A stretch of DNA of 47,410 nucleotides from an uncultured Clostridium sp. (GTDB lineage: Bacteria; Bacillota; Clostridia; TANB77; CAG-508), in NCBI GenBank assembly GCA_948441945.1, contig CAOJQV010000007.1, positions 1-47,410 of the forward strand, given 5' to 3'. Of this stretch, positions 8,214 through 19,638 are shown one piece after another. The notes beneath the pieces are model-generated. The model did not search any database, was not told the DNA's origin, and worked only from the letters and a program-made list of their open reading frames with translations. A program made the translations under genes and the position numbers. The number at the start of each line of letters is the position of its first letter. Positions within the stretch are counted from its first letter, which is position 1.

Positions 8214-8301
8214 AATTGATGTAAACCTTTTACTTAGCTTAAAGCAAGCACCAAAACTTAAAGCTCAGTTAAAGGAGATAAAAAAATAGGAGGTGTAAAA
8301 C

Positions 8302-8565
8302 ATGACAAAGGAAAGAAAACAAGAAATCATTAATACTTATAAAAGAGAAGAAAAAGATACTGGTTCACCAGAAGTACAAATAGCCCTTTTAACAGAAAGA
8401 ATTAATGAATTAACAGAACACTTAAAAGTTCATGTAAAAGATAATCATTCAAGAAGAGGATTATTAAAAATGGTTGGTAAGAGAAGAAACTTATTAAACT
8501 ATTTATCAAAAAAGGATGTTCAAAGATATAGAGACATCGTAGAAAAATTAGGATTAAGAAAATAA
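8302..8565 (+). CDS. rpsO: 30S ribosomal protein S15
   Basis: The 87-aa product is the size typical of S15. It shows the family signature: [19 protein letters not shown], the [25 protein letters not shown] helix pair and a [12 protein letters not shown] end. S15 binds the central domain of 16S rRNA early in 30S assembly. Strong ribosome binding site (aggaggtg). pnp lies downstream, the conserved rpsO-pnp order in many bacteria. Confidence 0.98.
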   Translation: MTKERKQEIINTYKREEKDTGSPEVQIALLTERINELTEHLKVHVKDNHSRRGLLKMVGKRRNLLNYLSKKDVQRYRDIVEKLGLRK

Positions 8566-8571
8566 TTTCAT

Positions 8572-8612
8572 AAAATAGCCTATGCAAAACAAAAGATTTA
8601 GCGTAGGCTATT
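8572..8612 (+). terminator. long hairpin after rpsO
   Basis: A 13-bp stem (aaatagcctatgc with gcgtaggctattt, one G-U pair) around a 15-base loop. There is no good T-run after it, so it may be a processing or stability hairpin or a weak terminator between rpsO and pnp. Confidence 0.6.
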
Positions 8613-8637
8613 TGTGGGAATTAACTTAAAAGTAATT

Positions 8638-8720
8638 ATAAACTAAAATTTAGGTAAGTAGCTTGTATAATATTCTGAAATAAGCAGAATATTATAGAGG
8701 TTACAATCTAAATTTAGTTT
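8638..8720 (+). promoter_or_regulatory. structured pnp leader
   Basis: A perfect 12-bp hairpin (tataatattctg, 8666-8677, with cagaatattata, 8685-8696, loop of 7) is nested inside a second pairing (aaactaaaattta near 8639 with taaatttagttt, 8709-8720). In E. coli pnp is autoregulated through an RNase III-cleaved leader hairpin; a similar role here is inference. Confidence 0.5.
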
Positions 8721-8740
8721 AAATTTTAAGAGTAAAGAAG

Positions 8741-8800
8741 GAGTGTCCCTACATCCCTGAAAAAAGGGATTTAAAGAACGTCCCTAAATCCCTAAGGAGG
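8741..8800 (+). repeat. short tccct/aggga repeats just before pnp
   Basis: Contains atccctgaaaaaagggat (a small hairpin) and further gtccctaaatccctaagg units next to the ribosome binding site. They could modulate pnp translation or be remnants of the REP-like family. Confidence 0.4.
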
Positions 8801-8806
8801 TAAAAT

Positions 8807-10975
8807 ATGTTTGAATTTATAAAAAAATGGTGCAAAAAAGAAGGAAAGGAAGAAAATAAAATGTTTAAAACTTATGAAACAGAATTAGCAGGAAGAAAAC
8901 TTGTATTTGAAACAGGAAAAATGGCAGGACTTTCAAATGGAAGTGTATTAGTAAGATATGGAGAAACTGTTGTAATGGTAAATGTTACAGCGTCAAAAGA
9001 ACCAAGAGATGGAATAGACTTTTTTCCATTATCAGTTGATTATGAAGAAAAATTATATGCAGTTGGAAAAATTCCAGGTTCATTTCAAAAAAGAGAAGGG
9101 AAACCAAGTGATAAAGCAATACTTACATCAAGAGCAATAGATAGACCTTTAAGACCTTTATTTCCAAAAGACTTTAGAAATGATGTAGTAGTAGTTGCAA
9201 CTGTACTTTCAGTAGAACAAGACAATTCACCAGAAGTTGCAGCAATGATAGGCGCATCTGTAGCACTTTCAATATCAGATATACCATTTGGTGGACCAAC
9301 AGCAGCAGTAAATGTAGGATTAGTAGATGGGAAAATTGTTATAAATCCAACAGAAACACAAAGAGAAGCTTCTGATTTAACTTTAACAGTTGCAGGAACA
9401 GAAAATAAAATAGCAATGATTGAAGCAGGAGCAAACGAAGTTCCAGATGATGTTATGTTAGATGCAATAAAAGCAGGACATGAAGAAATCAAAAAAATAT
9501 GTAAATTTATAGAAAAGATGAAAGAAGAAATTGGAAAACCAAAATTTGAATATAAATCATTTGAGGTTGACCATGATGTATATGAATATATAGAAACAAA
9601 CTTTGAAGAAGAAATAAAAACAGCACTTCAAGAAGAAGACAAAGAAACTAGAGACAATAATGTATCTGCAGTTTCTGAAAAAATTGCTATTTCTTATGCA
9701 GAAAAATTTGGAGAAGACGCTTTAGAAGAACACAAATCAGATATAGGAGAAGCCATATACAAATTACAGAAAAAATGTGTTAGAAATATGATTTTCTTTG
9801 AACATAAAAGAGTTGACGGTAGAGCAATTGATGAAATTAGACCATTGTCTTGTGAAATAGACTTATTACCAAGAGTACATGGAAGCGCTTTATTTACAAG
9901 AGGACAAACTCAAGTGCTTTCTGTTACAACACTTGGAATGATGTCAGAAGAACAAACTTTAGATGGAATAGATACAGAAGAATCAAAAAGATATATGCAT
10001 CAATATAATTTCCCAAGCTATAGTGTAGGAGAAGCTAGACCATCAAGAGGACCAGGAAGAAGAGAAGTAGGACATGGAGCATTAGCAGAAAAAGCATTAG
10101 TTCCAGTATTACCTTCAAAAGAAGAATTTCCATATAGTATAAGAGTTGTGTCAGAAGTATTATCATCAAATGGTTCAACATCACAAGCAAGTATTTGTGG
10201 AAGTACATTAAGCTTAATGGCAACAGGTGTACCAATTAAGAGACCAGTTGCAGGAATTTCAACAGGATTAGTAACTAATCCAGAAGATGAAAATGACTAT
10301 GTAATGTTAACAGATATACAAGGATTAGAGGACTTCTTTGGAGATATGGACTTTAAAGTTGGTGGTACAGAAAAAGGTATTACAGCAATTCAAGTTGATA
10401 TTAAAGTTGATGGATTATCATATAAAGTTATTGAAGAAGCATTTGCAAGAACAAGAGAAGCCAGAAAACATATTTTAGAAGATATAATGTTACCAGTAAT
10501 TTCAGAGCCTAGAAAAGAAATATCAAAATATGCCCCAAGAATAGTAACTACAAAAATTAAAACAGATAAGATAAAAGACGTAATTGGTAAAGGTGGAGAA
10601 ACAATTAATAAAATAATTGATGAAACAGGGGTTAAAATTGATATTGAAGAAGATGGACAAGTATTTATCTATTCAACAGATTCTGAAAAGGCAAATCAAG
10701 CTCTAGAAATGGTAGAAGATATTGTAAAAGAAGTAGAAGTTGATGGAATCTACTTAGGAAAAGTTACAAGAATTACAACATTTGGAGCATTTGTTGATAT
10801 AGGAGTAAATGGAAAAGAAGGATTACTTCATATTTCTAAAATTTCTAAAGAAAGAATTAAGAAAGTAGAAGATGTTCTTAAAGTTGGAGATAAAGTAACT
10901 GTAAAAGTTATTGGAATTGATGAACAAGGCAGAGTTAATTTAACAGCTATTTTAGAGGAAGAAAAATCAGAGTGA
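8807..10975 (+). CDS. pnp: polyribonucleotide nucleotidyltransferase (PNPase)
   Basis: A phosphorolytic 3'-5' exoribonuclease of the RNA degradosome. Two RNase PH domains are visible: the first with GSVLVRYGETVVMV and DFFPLSVDYEEK, the second with RPLSCEIDLLPRVHGSALFTRGQTQ and SVGEARPSRGPGRREVGHG. A KH domain (VIGKGGETINKIIDETG) and a C-terminal S1 domain (YLGKVTRITTFGAFVDIG) follow. Two in-frame starts exist: ATG 8807 with a perfect aggagg, and ATG 8861 (MFKTYETELAGRK) with a weaker purine box. Family proteins normally begin at the equivalent of 8861, so the first 18 residues (MFEFIKKWCKKEGKEENK) are an extension or a second start. The stop codon lies in a 25-bp inverted repeat. Confidence 0.97.
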   Translation: MFEFIKKWCKKEGKEENKMFKTYETELAGRKLVFETGKMAGLSNGSVLVRYGETVVMVNVTASKEPRDGIDFFPLSVDYEEKLYAVGKIPGSFQKREGKPSDKAILTSRAIDRPLRPLFPKDFRNDVVVVATVLSVEQDNSPEVAAMIGASVALSISDIPFGGPTAAVNVGLVDGKIVINPTETQREASDLTLTVAGTENKIAMIEAGANEVPDDVMLDAIKAGHEEIKKICKFIEKMKEEIGKPKFEYKSFEVDHDVYEYIETNFEEEIKTALQEEDKETRDNNVSAVSEKIAISYAEKFGEDALEEHKSDIGEAIYKLQKKCVRNMIFFEHKRVDGRAIDEIRPLSCEIDLLPRVHGSALFTRGQTQVLSVTTLGMMSEEQTLDGIDTEESKRYMHQYNFPSYSVGEARPSRGPGRREVGHGALAEKALVPVLPSKEEFPYSIRVVSEVLSSNGSTSQASICGSTLSLMATGVPIKRPVAGISTGLVTNPEDENDYVMLTDIQGLEDFFGDMDFKVGGTEKGITAIQVDIKVDGLSYKVIEEAFARTREARKHILEDIMLPVISEPRKEISKYAPRIVTTKIKTDKIKDVIGKGGETINKIIDETGVKIDIEEDGQVFIYSTDSEKANQALEMVEDIVKEVEVDGIYLGKVTRITTFGAFVDIGVNGKEGLLHISKISKERIKKVEDVLKVGDKVTVKVIGIDEQGRVNLTAILEEEKSE

Positions 10976-11076
10976 CCCAAAAGTGACAGGCACCTGTGGC
11001 ATATTTTTAGGAGAGGAGAAAGTTTAACTTACTTCTCTTTTTTTAATGTCTACAGGTGCCTGTCACTTTTGGGTCA
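10973..11076. repeat. 104-bp element bounded by perfect 25-bp inverted repeats
   Basis: The left arm (10973-10997) starts tgacccaaaagtgacaggc; the right arm (11052-11076) is its exact reverse complement. Between them lies a terminator-like hairpin (gagaaag..cttctc) with a T7 run. The left arm supplies the pnp stop codon. It could be a small non-autonomous (MITE-like) insertion or a bidirectional terminator between pnp and the opposing remnant. Confidence 0.7.
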
Positions 11077-11077
11077 T

Positions 11078-11415
11078 TTAATAGTTATTATATATGTGGA
11101 TAATAATTTTTTCTAATAAATCTCTATCTTCTTTAGATAAAGTATTAATGTATGAAATTAAAGAAGTATCTAATGTATTTTCTTTAAATGTTAATAATTC
11201 AGAAAAAATGTAGTTTGGAGATATTTTTAAAAAATTACATATATTTAACAATGTAGGAATGCTTCCAACATTTCTGCCATTTTCAATATTTCTTAGCAAA
11301 TCTATAGATATATCAATATGTTAAGAAACATATTCTTGTGTAAATTTTTGAGATAATCTTGATTGTTTTATTTTTTTCCAATTACTTTTAAAATGTCATC
11401 ATTTTTTATTAACAA
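11078..11415 (-). pseudogene. broken XRE-family HTH regulator
   Basis: Read on the minus strand, the remains give DDILKVIGKK, then IKQSRLSQKFTQEYVS, stop, HIDISIDLLRNIENGRN, then VGSIPTLLNICNFLKISPNYIF and a C-terminal helix pair to 11078. This is a Cro/C1-type helix-turn-helix protein of about 110 aa. Two lesions are visible: an A-run one base short (near 11370) and a TAA where a Gln or Glu codon is expected (near 11323). Neither involves CGG, so this is ordinary decay. A TTG at 11415 would be the old start. Confidence 0.65.
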
Positions 11416-11615
11416 GTTTAGCACCTACCTTCTTGATAATTATAAATATAATATCATTAAGAAAAAATAATAAAAAGTGAGTTAAATTAATTATAAACAT
11501 AATTATATATAAATATACCTTTAAAAATAATTAATTTAATTCATACAAAATATTGACAAAAAATAAAATAATTATATTATTTATCCAAAAGAAATGTGAG
11601 AAAGTAGATGAACTT

Positions 11616-14061
11616 ATGAAGAAAATTAAAAGAATTAATTTAATTAGACTAATTGATTATATTATTTATATTTGCAATAATAAATCTAAAAAATATAAAT
11701 GGCATAATATCAGAGACTAAAGAAGTTTCAGAACAACAAACAAAAGAAATAACTTATGAAGTATATTCAAATCAAAATAATATAATATAATAAAAATATT
11801 ATTGATAGCAAAAGATATGGAAAACGGAATTGATGAAATAGAACTTCCTTCTAAAGGAAAACTTGTCTGTAATGGAAAACTAAAAGTAGGTATAGATTAT
11901 ATTATAGAAAATGATGGGACTTATACATTTACAGTAAAAACCACAACAGGAGAAACAATAACAAAAACATTAAATATAAATGATGAGTTTAGAAATAATA
12001 TTATACAGATAGAAAAAGTACAAGAAATAAAAACAGAGCAAGATTTTAGAGTAATAAGAGATGTAGAAGGTTGGGAATGGTATTACTCAATAGGAAAAAA
12101 TAATGAAGATTGGATAGAAATACCAAATTATAATATTTTAAATATAGATTCTTACAAAATACTAGAAAAAAATTTGAAAAATGAAGATGGGTCAGTGACA
12201 TTAAATGTAAAAAGAATACATCCAAGAGGAAATTGTGTACAAGTATCAAAAACTGTAGATGGTTTATTACTTGATGAAAATACTTTTAATAATGAAGAAC
12301 AAATATTAGAAGGAGAAAGCCTAATTGCATGTATAAGAGATAATAAAATAAAATCAGGAAATTATAGACTAAAGATAAATGGAGAAGAATATCCAACAGA
12401 AATATATAATTATGATGAAAATGTAAATTATATAGCAGATAAGAATTTAGGAACATCAGAATCAGATAATAGAATGGTAATAATGAAATATAATGGGAAT
12501 TTAAATATAAATAATAGTAGATTAGTAACAGCAGAAACTAGAAAAAAAGGAATGTTTTTATATGTAGAAGGATCTTTAACAAATAGTGGAGAAATAAGTA
12601 TGTCAGGAAAAGGCACAGAATCGGTAGGTCAAAATGTATACTTATGGAAAAATGCAAAAGATAATTATGAATTTGTACCAGCAGTTGGAGGAATGGGAGG
12701 AGCAAGTGTAACAGCTAATACAAATAATACATGGAATTCAAATTCAAAAGATAGTGTATATGAAGACTATAATAAAGGAAATGAGGGAGAAGGAAGAAAA
12801 ACAGGAGGAGGAAGATCTGGAAGTGCTTATGCAAAATCACAGTTAAAAGGTAATGATATTAGTGCTTATGGTGGAAAAGGTGGAAATGGAACTTCATACT
12901 CTGGAGGGATATCTGGAACAAATGGAAGTGCATTAGTTGATAATATGGGCAAAAAAACTTACAATACAGGTAAAGATGGAGCAAATACAGGAGGAGACAA
13001 TTCAGGAGGATTACTTATAATAAGTGCAAATATATTGGAAAATACAAATGGAAAGATAACAGCAGATTCATTAAAAAATGGTAATGGAGGAGGAAGCATT
13101 AATATATTCTATAAAGATAATATAGATAAAGGAATAATGCAATCTAAAGGAAAAGAACTTGGAGGCAATGGAACTATTACAATATTTAATATAAATCTAA
13201 AAAGCCCAACAATTAAAGTACATGACATAAAAGAAAAAACATTTATAGTAGATATAGAAGAACCAAACATTGAAGTAGAAGGAATAACTTATGATTACTA
13301 TGTGAATGATACAAAAGTTATAGAAAATTCTACATCAAGAAGCGAAATTATTACTAAACTTAATGCTAGTACAGAGTATAAAGTGTATGTTGTGAAGAAA
13401 TTAGAAGATGCAAATCTATTTAGTAATACAATTACTACTACTACAATGGAAGAAGCAAAAAAATATAATTTAGGTGTTAAAAATTCAACTTTTAGCAAAT
13501 ACACAGGATTCACACATTTAGGAAATCCTGTATATAAAGGTAAAGAAGAAGGAATATATTTAAATAACTGTATAATATATGCTAATATTCCATTAAGTAG
13601 TAATTATACAATATTAATTGAAGCAAAGAACATTACAGAGACAGAAGGAGAGCCAGGAATGATGATTGGCTATGGAAGACGGTAGTATTTGGACATCACA
13701 AAATGCCTTAGGAATAGAAGCACCACATAATGGTAATAATTTTATTGCTAGAAATGGTGTAGATGGCACCATTAACAAAACAATAGATGGTATTTATTCT
13801 AATGATAAATGGATTACTTACGCAATAAAAGATGATGGAAATGAATTTGCTCTCTTTGTAAATAATCAGAAAATAGGAACATCACAAAAATCAAGAGGAA
13901 TAGGACATGAGTTATATATAGGAGGATATAGTAATGCAGGAACAACTTCTTTTGGGAATGGAAAAGCATTTAAAGCTGGATATGCAAATGGATATTATAG
14001 AAATTTAGCAATTTATGATAGAGCATTAAGTGATGAAGAAATAGAAAATTATTCTTTTTGA
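11616..14061 (+). pseudogene. glycine-rich surface protein with a damaged N-terminus and a CGG +1 shift
   Basis: A secreted or cell-surface protein of the same family as 32840-34591 and 34594-36573. The C-terminal two thirds are readable: a beta-rich region (ENGIDEIELPSKGKLVC), a Gly/Ser/Asn-rich block (GKGGNGTSYSGGISG), a GGLLIISANI and GGGSINIFY pair, a fibronectin-like segment (STEYKVYVVKKL) and a final LamG/concanavalin-like part (DGTINKTIDGIYSNDKWITY, YNRLAIYD-like end). ATG 11616 (MKKIKRINLIRLI) leads into a hydrophobic segment only after a +1 change near 11655, and a second change lies in an AT-repeat near 11787. At 13680 an in-frame CGG is followed immediately by TAG; skipping the C joins GYGR to GSIW. 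The N-terminal lesions suggest decay, although the CGG site matches the others in this window. Confidence 0.6.
13680..13683 (+). other. CGG +1 recoding site 2 (glycine-rich protein 1)
   Basis: Zero frame AGA CGG TAG (stop); shifted frame AGA (C) GGT AGT ATT, giving R-G-S-I. Confidence 0.65.
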
Positions 14062-14147
14062 CATGAAAAAGACAAGAACTTATTAACAGGGTTATTCAAG
14101 TGATAACGAAGTACATATATTATATACCTTAGTCTAGGACATTTTTG

Positions 14148-14182
14148 AGAGAGATGAGCTTTGCTTGTGTCTCTTTTTTTTA
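14148..14182 (+). terminator. terminator after glycine-rich protein 1
   Basis: The stem agaga(t)gagc/gctt(gtg)tctct is followed by eight T. The 303-base gap 14062-14364 also contains a diffuse inverted repeat (caagtgataac near 14099 against gttatcactc near 14204) and the promoter at 14313; I see no gene in it. Confidence 0.6.
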
Positions 14183-14312
14183 TTTTAAATCTATATGTGA
14201 ACTTGTTATCACTCAAACAGCTATCTTAACATGTGTCTATACATTTTTAAAATAGCTATTTAAGTAAAACAGATTATAGATTCTTATGTCTTGTGCTAGG
14301 TCATTTTAGATA

Positions 14313-14342
14313 TTGCAAAAGTACTATTATTAATGTTATAAT
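14313..14342 (+). promoter_or_regulatory. promoter of the metalloprotease-like gene
   Basis: TTGCAA (14313-14318), 18-base spacer, TATAAT (14337-14342). Confidence 0.6.
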
Positions 14343-14364
14343 AAAAAAGAACAGGAGAAAAAGT

Positions 14365-15735
14365 ATGAAAAGTAAAGTAATAAATATTATTTCATGGATA
14401 ATAATTTTGATCATATTATTTTTAGCATTTTCTTTTTACAAAAGTAATAATTTTAATGAATTTGTAAGAAGTGAAATGAACTTACATATATCAGAATTTA
14501 AAAGAGATAATAAAGTAAAATATAATAAAACAGCAAGCTACAAGATAATTTCAGAACAAGCAAATGATGCAACCTTTTATAAAAAAGTAAAAGTAAAAAA
14601 GAATATACCATATAAAGTTACAGCTATGGTAAAAACAGAAAATATTATAGCTGAAGATGAAATCTCAGGAGTAGGAGCTCAAATATCAATAATTGGCTCT
14701 ACAGAAAAATCAATAGCAATTACAGGCACACAAGATTGGCAAAAACTAGAAATGATATTTAACTCTAAAGACAGAGAAGAAATTGATATTGGTTTTCGCT
14801 TAGGAGGATATTTAGGAAAATGTACAGGAACAGCATGGTTTTCAGAATTTACATTAGAAGAAGGAACATTAAATGAAAATAAAAATTGGAACTTTGCTTG
14901 CTTTATTTTTTCAAATACAGATGTCATTATTGATGGTAAAGAAATAAAAATTTCAGTCACAGATAAAGATATATCAGATATAAAAAATACAATTAAAAGA
15001 TTTGGAGAAACAGTAAATATATTATCAGAAGATAAAATGATTGCAAGTTGTGATGTTTATAAAATAGATGAACCAATCAATAAATTAACTTATGACAAAG
15101 AATTTGGATATTTTGTTGCAGCAGAAGATATAGAAAATAGTATTAAAGATATTATACAAAATAATGATTATGACCATATATTTGCAATTATTAGACTAGG
15201 AAATGAAGAATATGTAGATGATATAGAAATTAATGATTGGATTGGATTAGGGTCTATGGACTATTATGGAATAGGATATTCGAATATTAGACTTCCAAAT
15301 TCATCAAGAAGCTATATTTATAGATATGATACAAGAATAAATACATTTCCAGAAGAAGTATTTCTACATGAATTTTTACATTCATTAGAAAGAACATCTG
15401 AAGAATATGGATATAAAATTCCAGCACTACACGATTATGAAAAATATGGTTATAAAAGTCAAAGCTTAACAGGATTAAAAAATTGGTATCAAGATTATAT
15501 GAATAGCAATGTTAGAAGTTCTTCAGGATATATAGGATTACCAAAAGAAGTATATACTTTAAAGCCTGCAAAGAATTCAGATTTTAAATATTCTTACGAA
15601 ATAGATGAATTCCACGAACCACAAAACATAATAGAAGACGTTAAGCAATTATTTAAAAATATTATAAATAATATTAGTAATATAGGAAAATCATTTAAAA
15701 ATAATACAAATCAAAATTCAGAAACGACAGAATAA
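14365..15735 (+). CDS. membrane-anchored or secreted putative zinc metalloprotease with carbohydrate-binding-like domain
   Basis: The 456-aa protein starts MKSKVINIISWIIILIILFL, an N-terminal membrane anchor. Residues about 35-170 resemble a jelly-roll carbohydrate-binding module (YKKVKVKKNIPYKVTAMV, TGTQDWQKLEMIF, TAWFSEFTLEEG). The C-terminal half carries VFLHEFLHSLERTSEEYG: HExxH is the zinc-binding and catalytic motif of gluzincin/metzincin proteases, with the Glu-containing downstream part as a possible third ligand. The tail is Asn/Lys-rich. The gene is monocistronic or leads into queA (18-base gap). The ATG at 14365 has a caggag box. Substrate unknown; a role in surface or mucin protein cleavage is speculation. 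Confidence 0.65.
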   Translation: MKSKVINIISWIIILIILFLAFSFYKSNNFNEFVRSEMNLHISEFKRDNKVKYNKTASYKIISEQANDATFYKKVKVKKNIPYKVTAMVKTENIIAEDEISGVGAQISIIGSTEKSIAITGTQDWQKLEMIFNSKDREEIDIGFRLGGYLGKCTGTAWFSEFTLEEGTLNENKNWNFACFIFSNTDVIIDGKEIKISVTDKDISDIKNTIKRFGETVNILSEDKMIASCDVYKIDEPINKLTYDKEFGYFVAAEDIENSIKDIIQNNDYDHIFAIIRLGNEEYVDDIEINDWIGLGSMDYYGIGYSNIRLPNSSRSYIYRYDTRINTFPEEVFLHEFLHSLERTSEEYGYKIPALHDYEKYGYKSQSLTGLKNWYQDYMNSNVRSSSGYIGLPKEVYTLKPAKNSDFKYSYEIDEFHEPQNIIEDVKQLFKNIINNISNIGKSFKNNTNQNSETTE

Positions 15736-15753
15736 ATAAGAAATGGAGAAAAA

Positions 15754-16776
15754 ATGAAAGTATCAGAATTTAATTACAATCTACCAGAAGAATTAATCGC
15801 ACAAGTACCATTAGAGAAAAGAGATACATCGAGACTAATGGTTCTTGATAAAAAACAACAAACAATAGAACATAAGATATTTAAAGACATTATTGATTAC
15901 TTAGAACCTGGAGACTGTTTAGTCAGGAATAATACAAAAGTAATTCCAGCAAGAATATATGGAAAAAAAGAAACAGGAGCAAATGTTGAATTTTTGTTGC
16001 TAAATAATATAGAAGGCGATATTTGGGAAAGTATTGTAAGACCTGGAAATAAATTACACATAGGAACAAAAGTAATATTTGGAGATGGATTATTAGAAGC
16101 GGAGATACTAGATATAATGCCAGGAGGAACAAGAAAAGTTAAATTCCATTATAAAGGAATATTTAACGAAATACTAGACCAAATAGGCTTAATGCCATTA
16201 CCTCCATATATACGTGAAGAATTAAAAGATAGAGATAGATATCAAACAGTATATGCAAAATACAATGGCTCAGCAGCAGCTCCAACAGCAGGATTACACT
16301 TTACACCAGAATTATTAAAAAAGATAGAAGAAAAAGGAATAAAAATAGCAAATGTAACACTACATGTTGGAATAGGAACATTTAGACCAGTAAAAGAAGA
16401 AACAGTAGAAGCACACGAAATGCACTCTGAACACTATTACATAAAACAAGAAGATGCAGACAAAATAAACGAAACAAAAAAACAAGGACACAGAGTCATA
16501 TCAGTAGGAACAACATCATGTAGAGTACTAGAAACAGTAGCAGATGAAAAAGGCTTTTTAAAAGAAACAGAAGGAGACACACAAATATTTATATATCCAG
16601 GATACAAATTTAAATGCATAGATGGACTAATAACAAACTTTCACTTACCACAATCAACACTATTAATGTTAGTATCAAGTCTAGCAGGAAAAGACTTTGT
16701 AATGGGGGCTTATGAACAAGCAGTAAAAGAAAAATATAGATTTTTCAGTTTTGGGGATGCAATGTTTATAAAATAG
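15754..16776 (+). CDS. queA: S-adenosylmethionine:tRNA ribosyltransferase-isomerase QueA
   Basis: QueA transfers the ribosyl part of AdoMet to preQ1 in tRNA to make epoxyqueuosine. The 340-aa protein shows the family's N-terminal [40 protein letters not shown], the central [31 protein letters not shown] and C-terminal [18 protein letters not shown]. Length is typical. The codon CGT is used for Arg in PPYIREE, so the CGN box is not abandoned as a whole. Near tgt (same pathway), but separated from it by the RAYT and Nudix genes. Confidence 0.97.
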   Translation: MKVSEFNYNLPEELIAQVPLEKRDTSRLMVLDKKQQTIEHKIFKDIIDYLEPGDCLVRNNTKVIPARIYGKKETGANVEFLLLNNIEGDIWESIVRPGNKLHIGTKVIFGDGLLEAEILDIMPGGTRKVKFHYKGIFNEILDQIGLMPLPPYIREELKDRDRYQTVYAKYNGSAAAPTAGLHFTPELLKKIEEKGIKIANVTLHVGIGTFRPVKEETVEAHEMHSEHYYIKQEDADKINETKKQGHRVISVGTTSCRVLETVADEKGFLKETEGDTQIFIYPGYKFKCIDGLITNFHLPQSTLLMLVSSLAGKDFVMGAYEQAVKEKYRFFSFGDAMFIK

Positions 16777-16807
16777 TGTGCCAAAGGGGACGTCCCTTTT
16801 TGGCACA
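16777..16807 (+). repeat. REP-like 31-bp palindrome, tgtgcc type
   Basis: tgtgccaaagggg + acgtccc + tttttggcaca, directly after the queA stop and 54 bases upstream of the RAYT gene. Further copies of the same type are at 17604, 18444, 22433, 28223, 28266 and 42452. Confidence 0.8.
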
Positions 16808-16860
16808 AAAAATAAAAAATAGTGGGGCAAATTATAATATGAAAGGAAGAAGATATAATT

Positions 16861-17640
16861 ATGCCCAGACTTGCAAGAAAAAGTTTAGAAGGAATTAGAT
16901 ATGTTCATGTAACTACACATGGAATAGCAGAAGAATTCATATATGAAAAAACAAATGAAAAGGAGAAAATAAGAAAATTAATTTTTGATAATCAAGAGAA
17001 ATTTAATATTAATGTGATTGCACATTGTATTATGGATAATCATTTACACTTGATAATAAAATTTAAAGAAACAAAAGACTTATCAAATTATATGCATAAA
17101 GTAAATACATCATATGCAATATATTACAACAAAGAACATAATAGACATGGATATGTATATAAAAATAGATTTTATTCTCAAATTATAAAGAATGAAAATC
17201 ATTTAAGAAATGCTATTATATATGTTCATAATAATCCTGTGAAAGCAAAAATCTGTAGTAAGCCAAATGAATATGAATTTAATAGTTATATGAGTTTTTG
17301 GAAAGAAAATAAAGAAATGAATATTTTTGCTTCAAAGAAACAATATGAAGAAATGCATTATAAAAATGATGTTCAATTAGAGTACTTATCTGATTTTGAA
17401 AAAGTTTCTAATGAAGATGCAAGATTAATTTTAATGGAATATTTAGATAAAAAACATATAACAATAGAAGAATTACAGAAAGATAAACAAAAACTATATG
17501 AATTTTGTAATATTTGCAAAATTCAATATAAGATTTCCAATAGAAATTTAGAAAAGATTACAAAAGTTAATAGAGAAAAGATAAGAAGAATATTAATGAA
17601 AAGTGTGCCAAAGGGGACGTCCCTTTTTGACACAAAGTAG
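16861..17640 (+). CDS. REP-associated tyrosine transposase (RAYT), Y1/HUH family
   Basis: RAYTs are single-copy relatives of IS200/IS605 transposases that process REP palindromes as single-stranded DNA. The 259-aa protein starts MPRLARKSLEGIRYVHVTTHG; it has the HUH metal-binding motif in MDNHLHLIIKF and the family block NRFYSQIIKNENHLRNAIIYVHNNPVKA, where a conserved Tyr is the nucleophile candidate. The C-terminal third (MEYLDKKHITIEELQ) resembles a DnaA/HTH-like appendage. REP-like elements lie on both sides (16777, 17604). The last codons ([13 protein letters not shown]) are encoded by the downstream element itself. Confidence 0.85.
   Translation: MPRLARKSLEGIRYVHVTTHGIAEEFIYEKTNEKEKIRKLIFDNQEKFNINVIAHCIMDNHLHLIIKFKETKDLSNYMHKVNTSYAIYYNKEHNRHGYVYKNRFYSQIIKNENHLRNAIIYVHNNPVKAKICSKPNEYEFNSYMSFWKENKEMNIFASKKQYEEMHYKNDVQLEYLSDFEKVSNEDARLILMEYLDKKHITIEELQKDKQKLYEFCNICKIQYKISNRNLEKITKVNREKIRRILMKSVPKGTSLFDTK
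17604..17634 (+). repeat. REP-like 31-bp palindrome inside the RAYT 3' end
   Basis: tgtgccaaagggg + acgtccc + tttttgacaca. It differs from the copy at 16777 by one base (gacaca for gcaca). It is translated as the RAYT C-terminus and ends six bases before the stop codon's last base. Confidence 0.8.
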
Positions 17641-17649
17641 GAGAAAAAC

Positions 17650-19637
<1,988 letters not shown>

Positions 19638-19638
19638 T

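Noticed and set aside
9085..9492. Long minus-strand open frames inside pnp, clpC, pdp, pgk and ftsK
   Set aside because: They are shadows of strongly conserved + strand genes, without ribosome binding sites or recognisable products.
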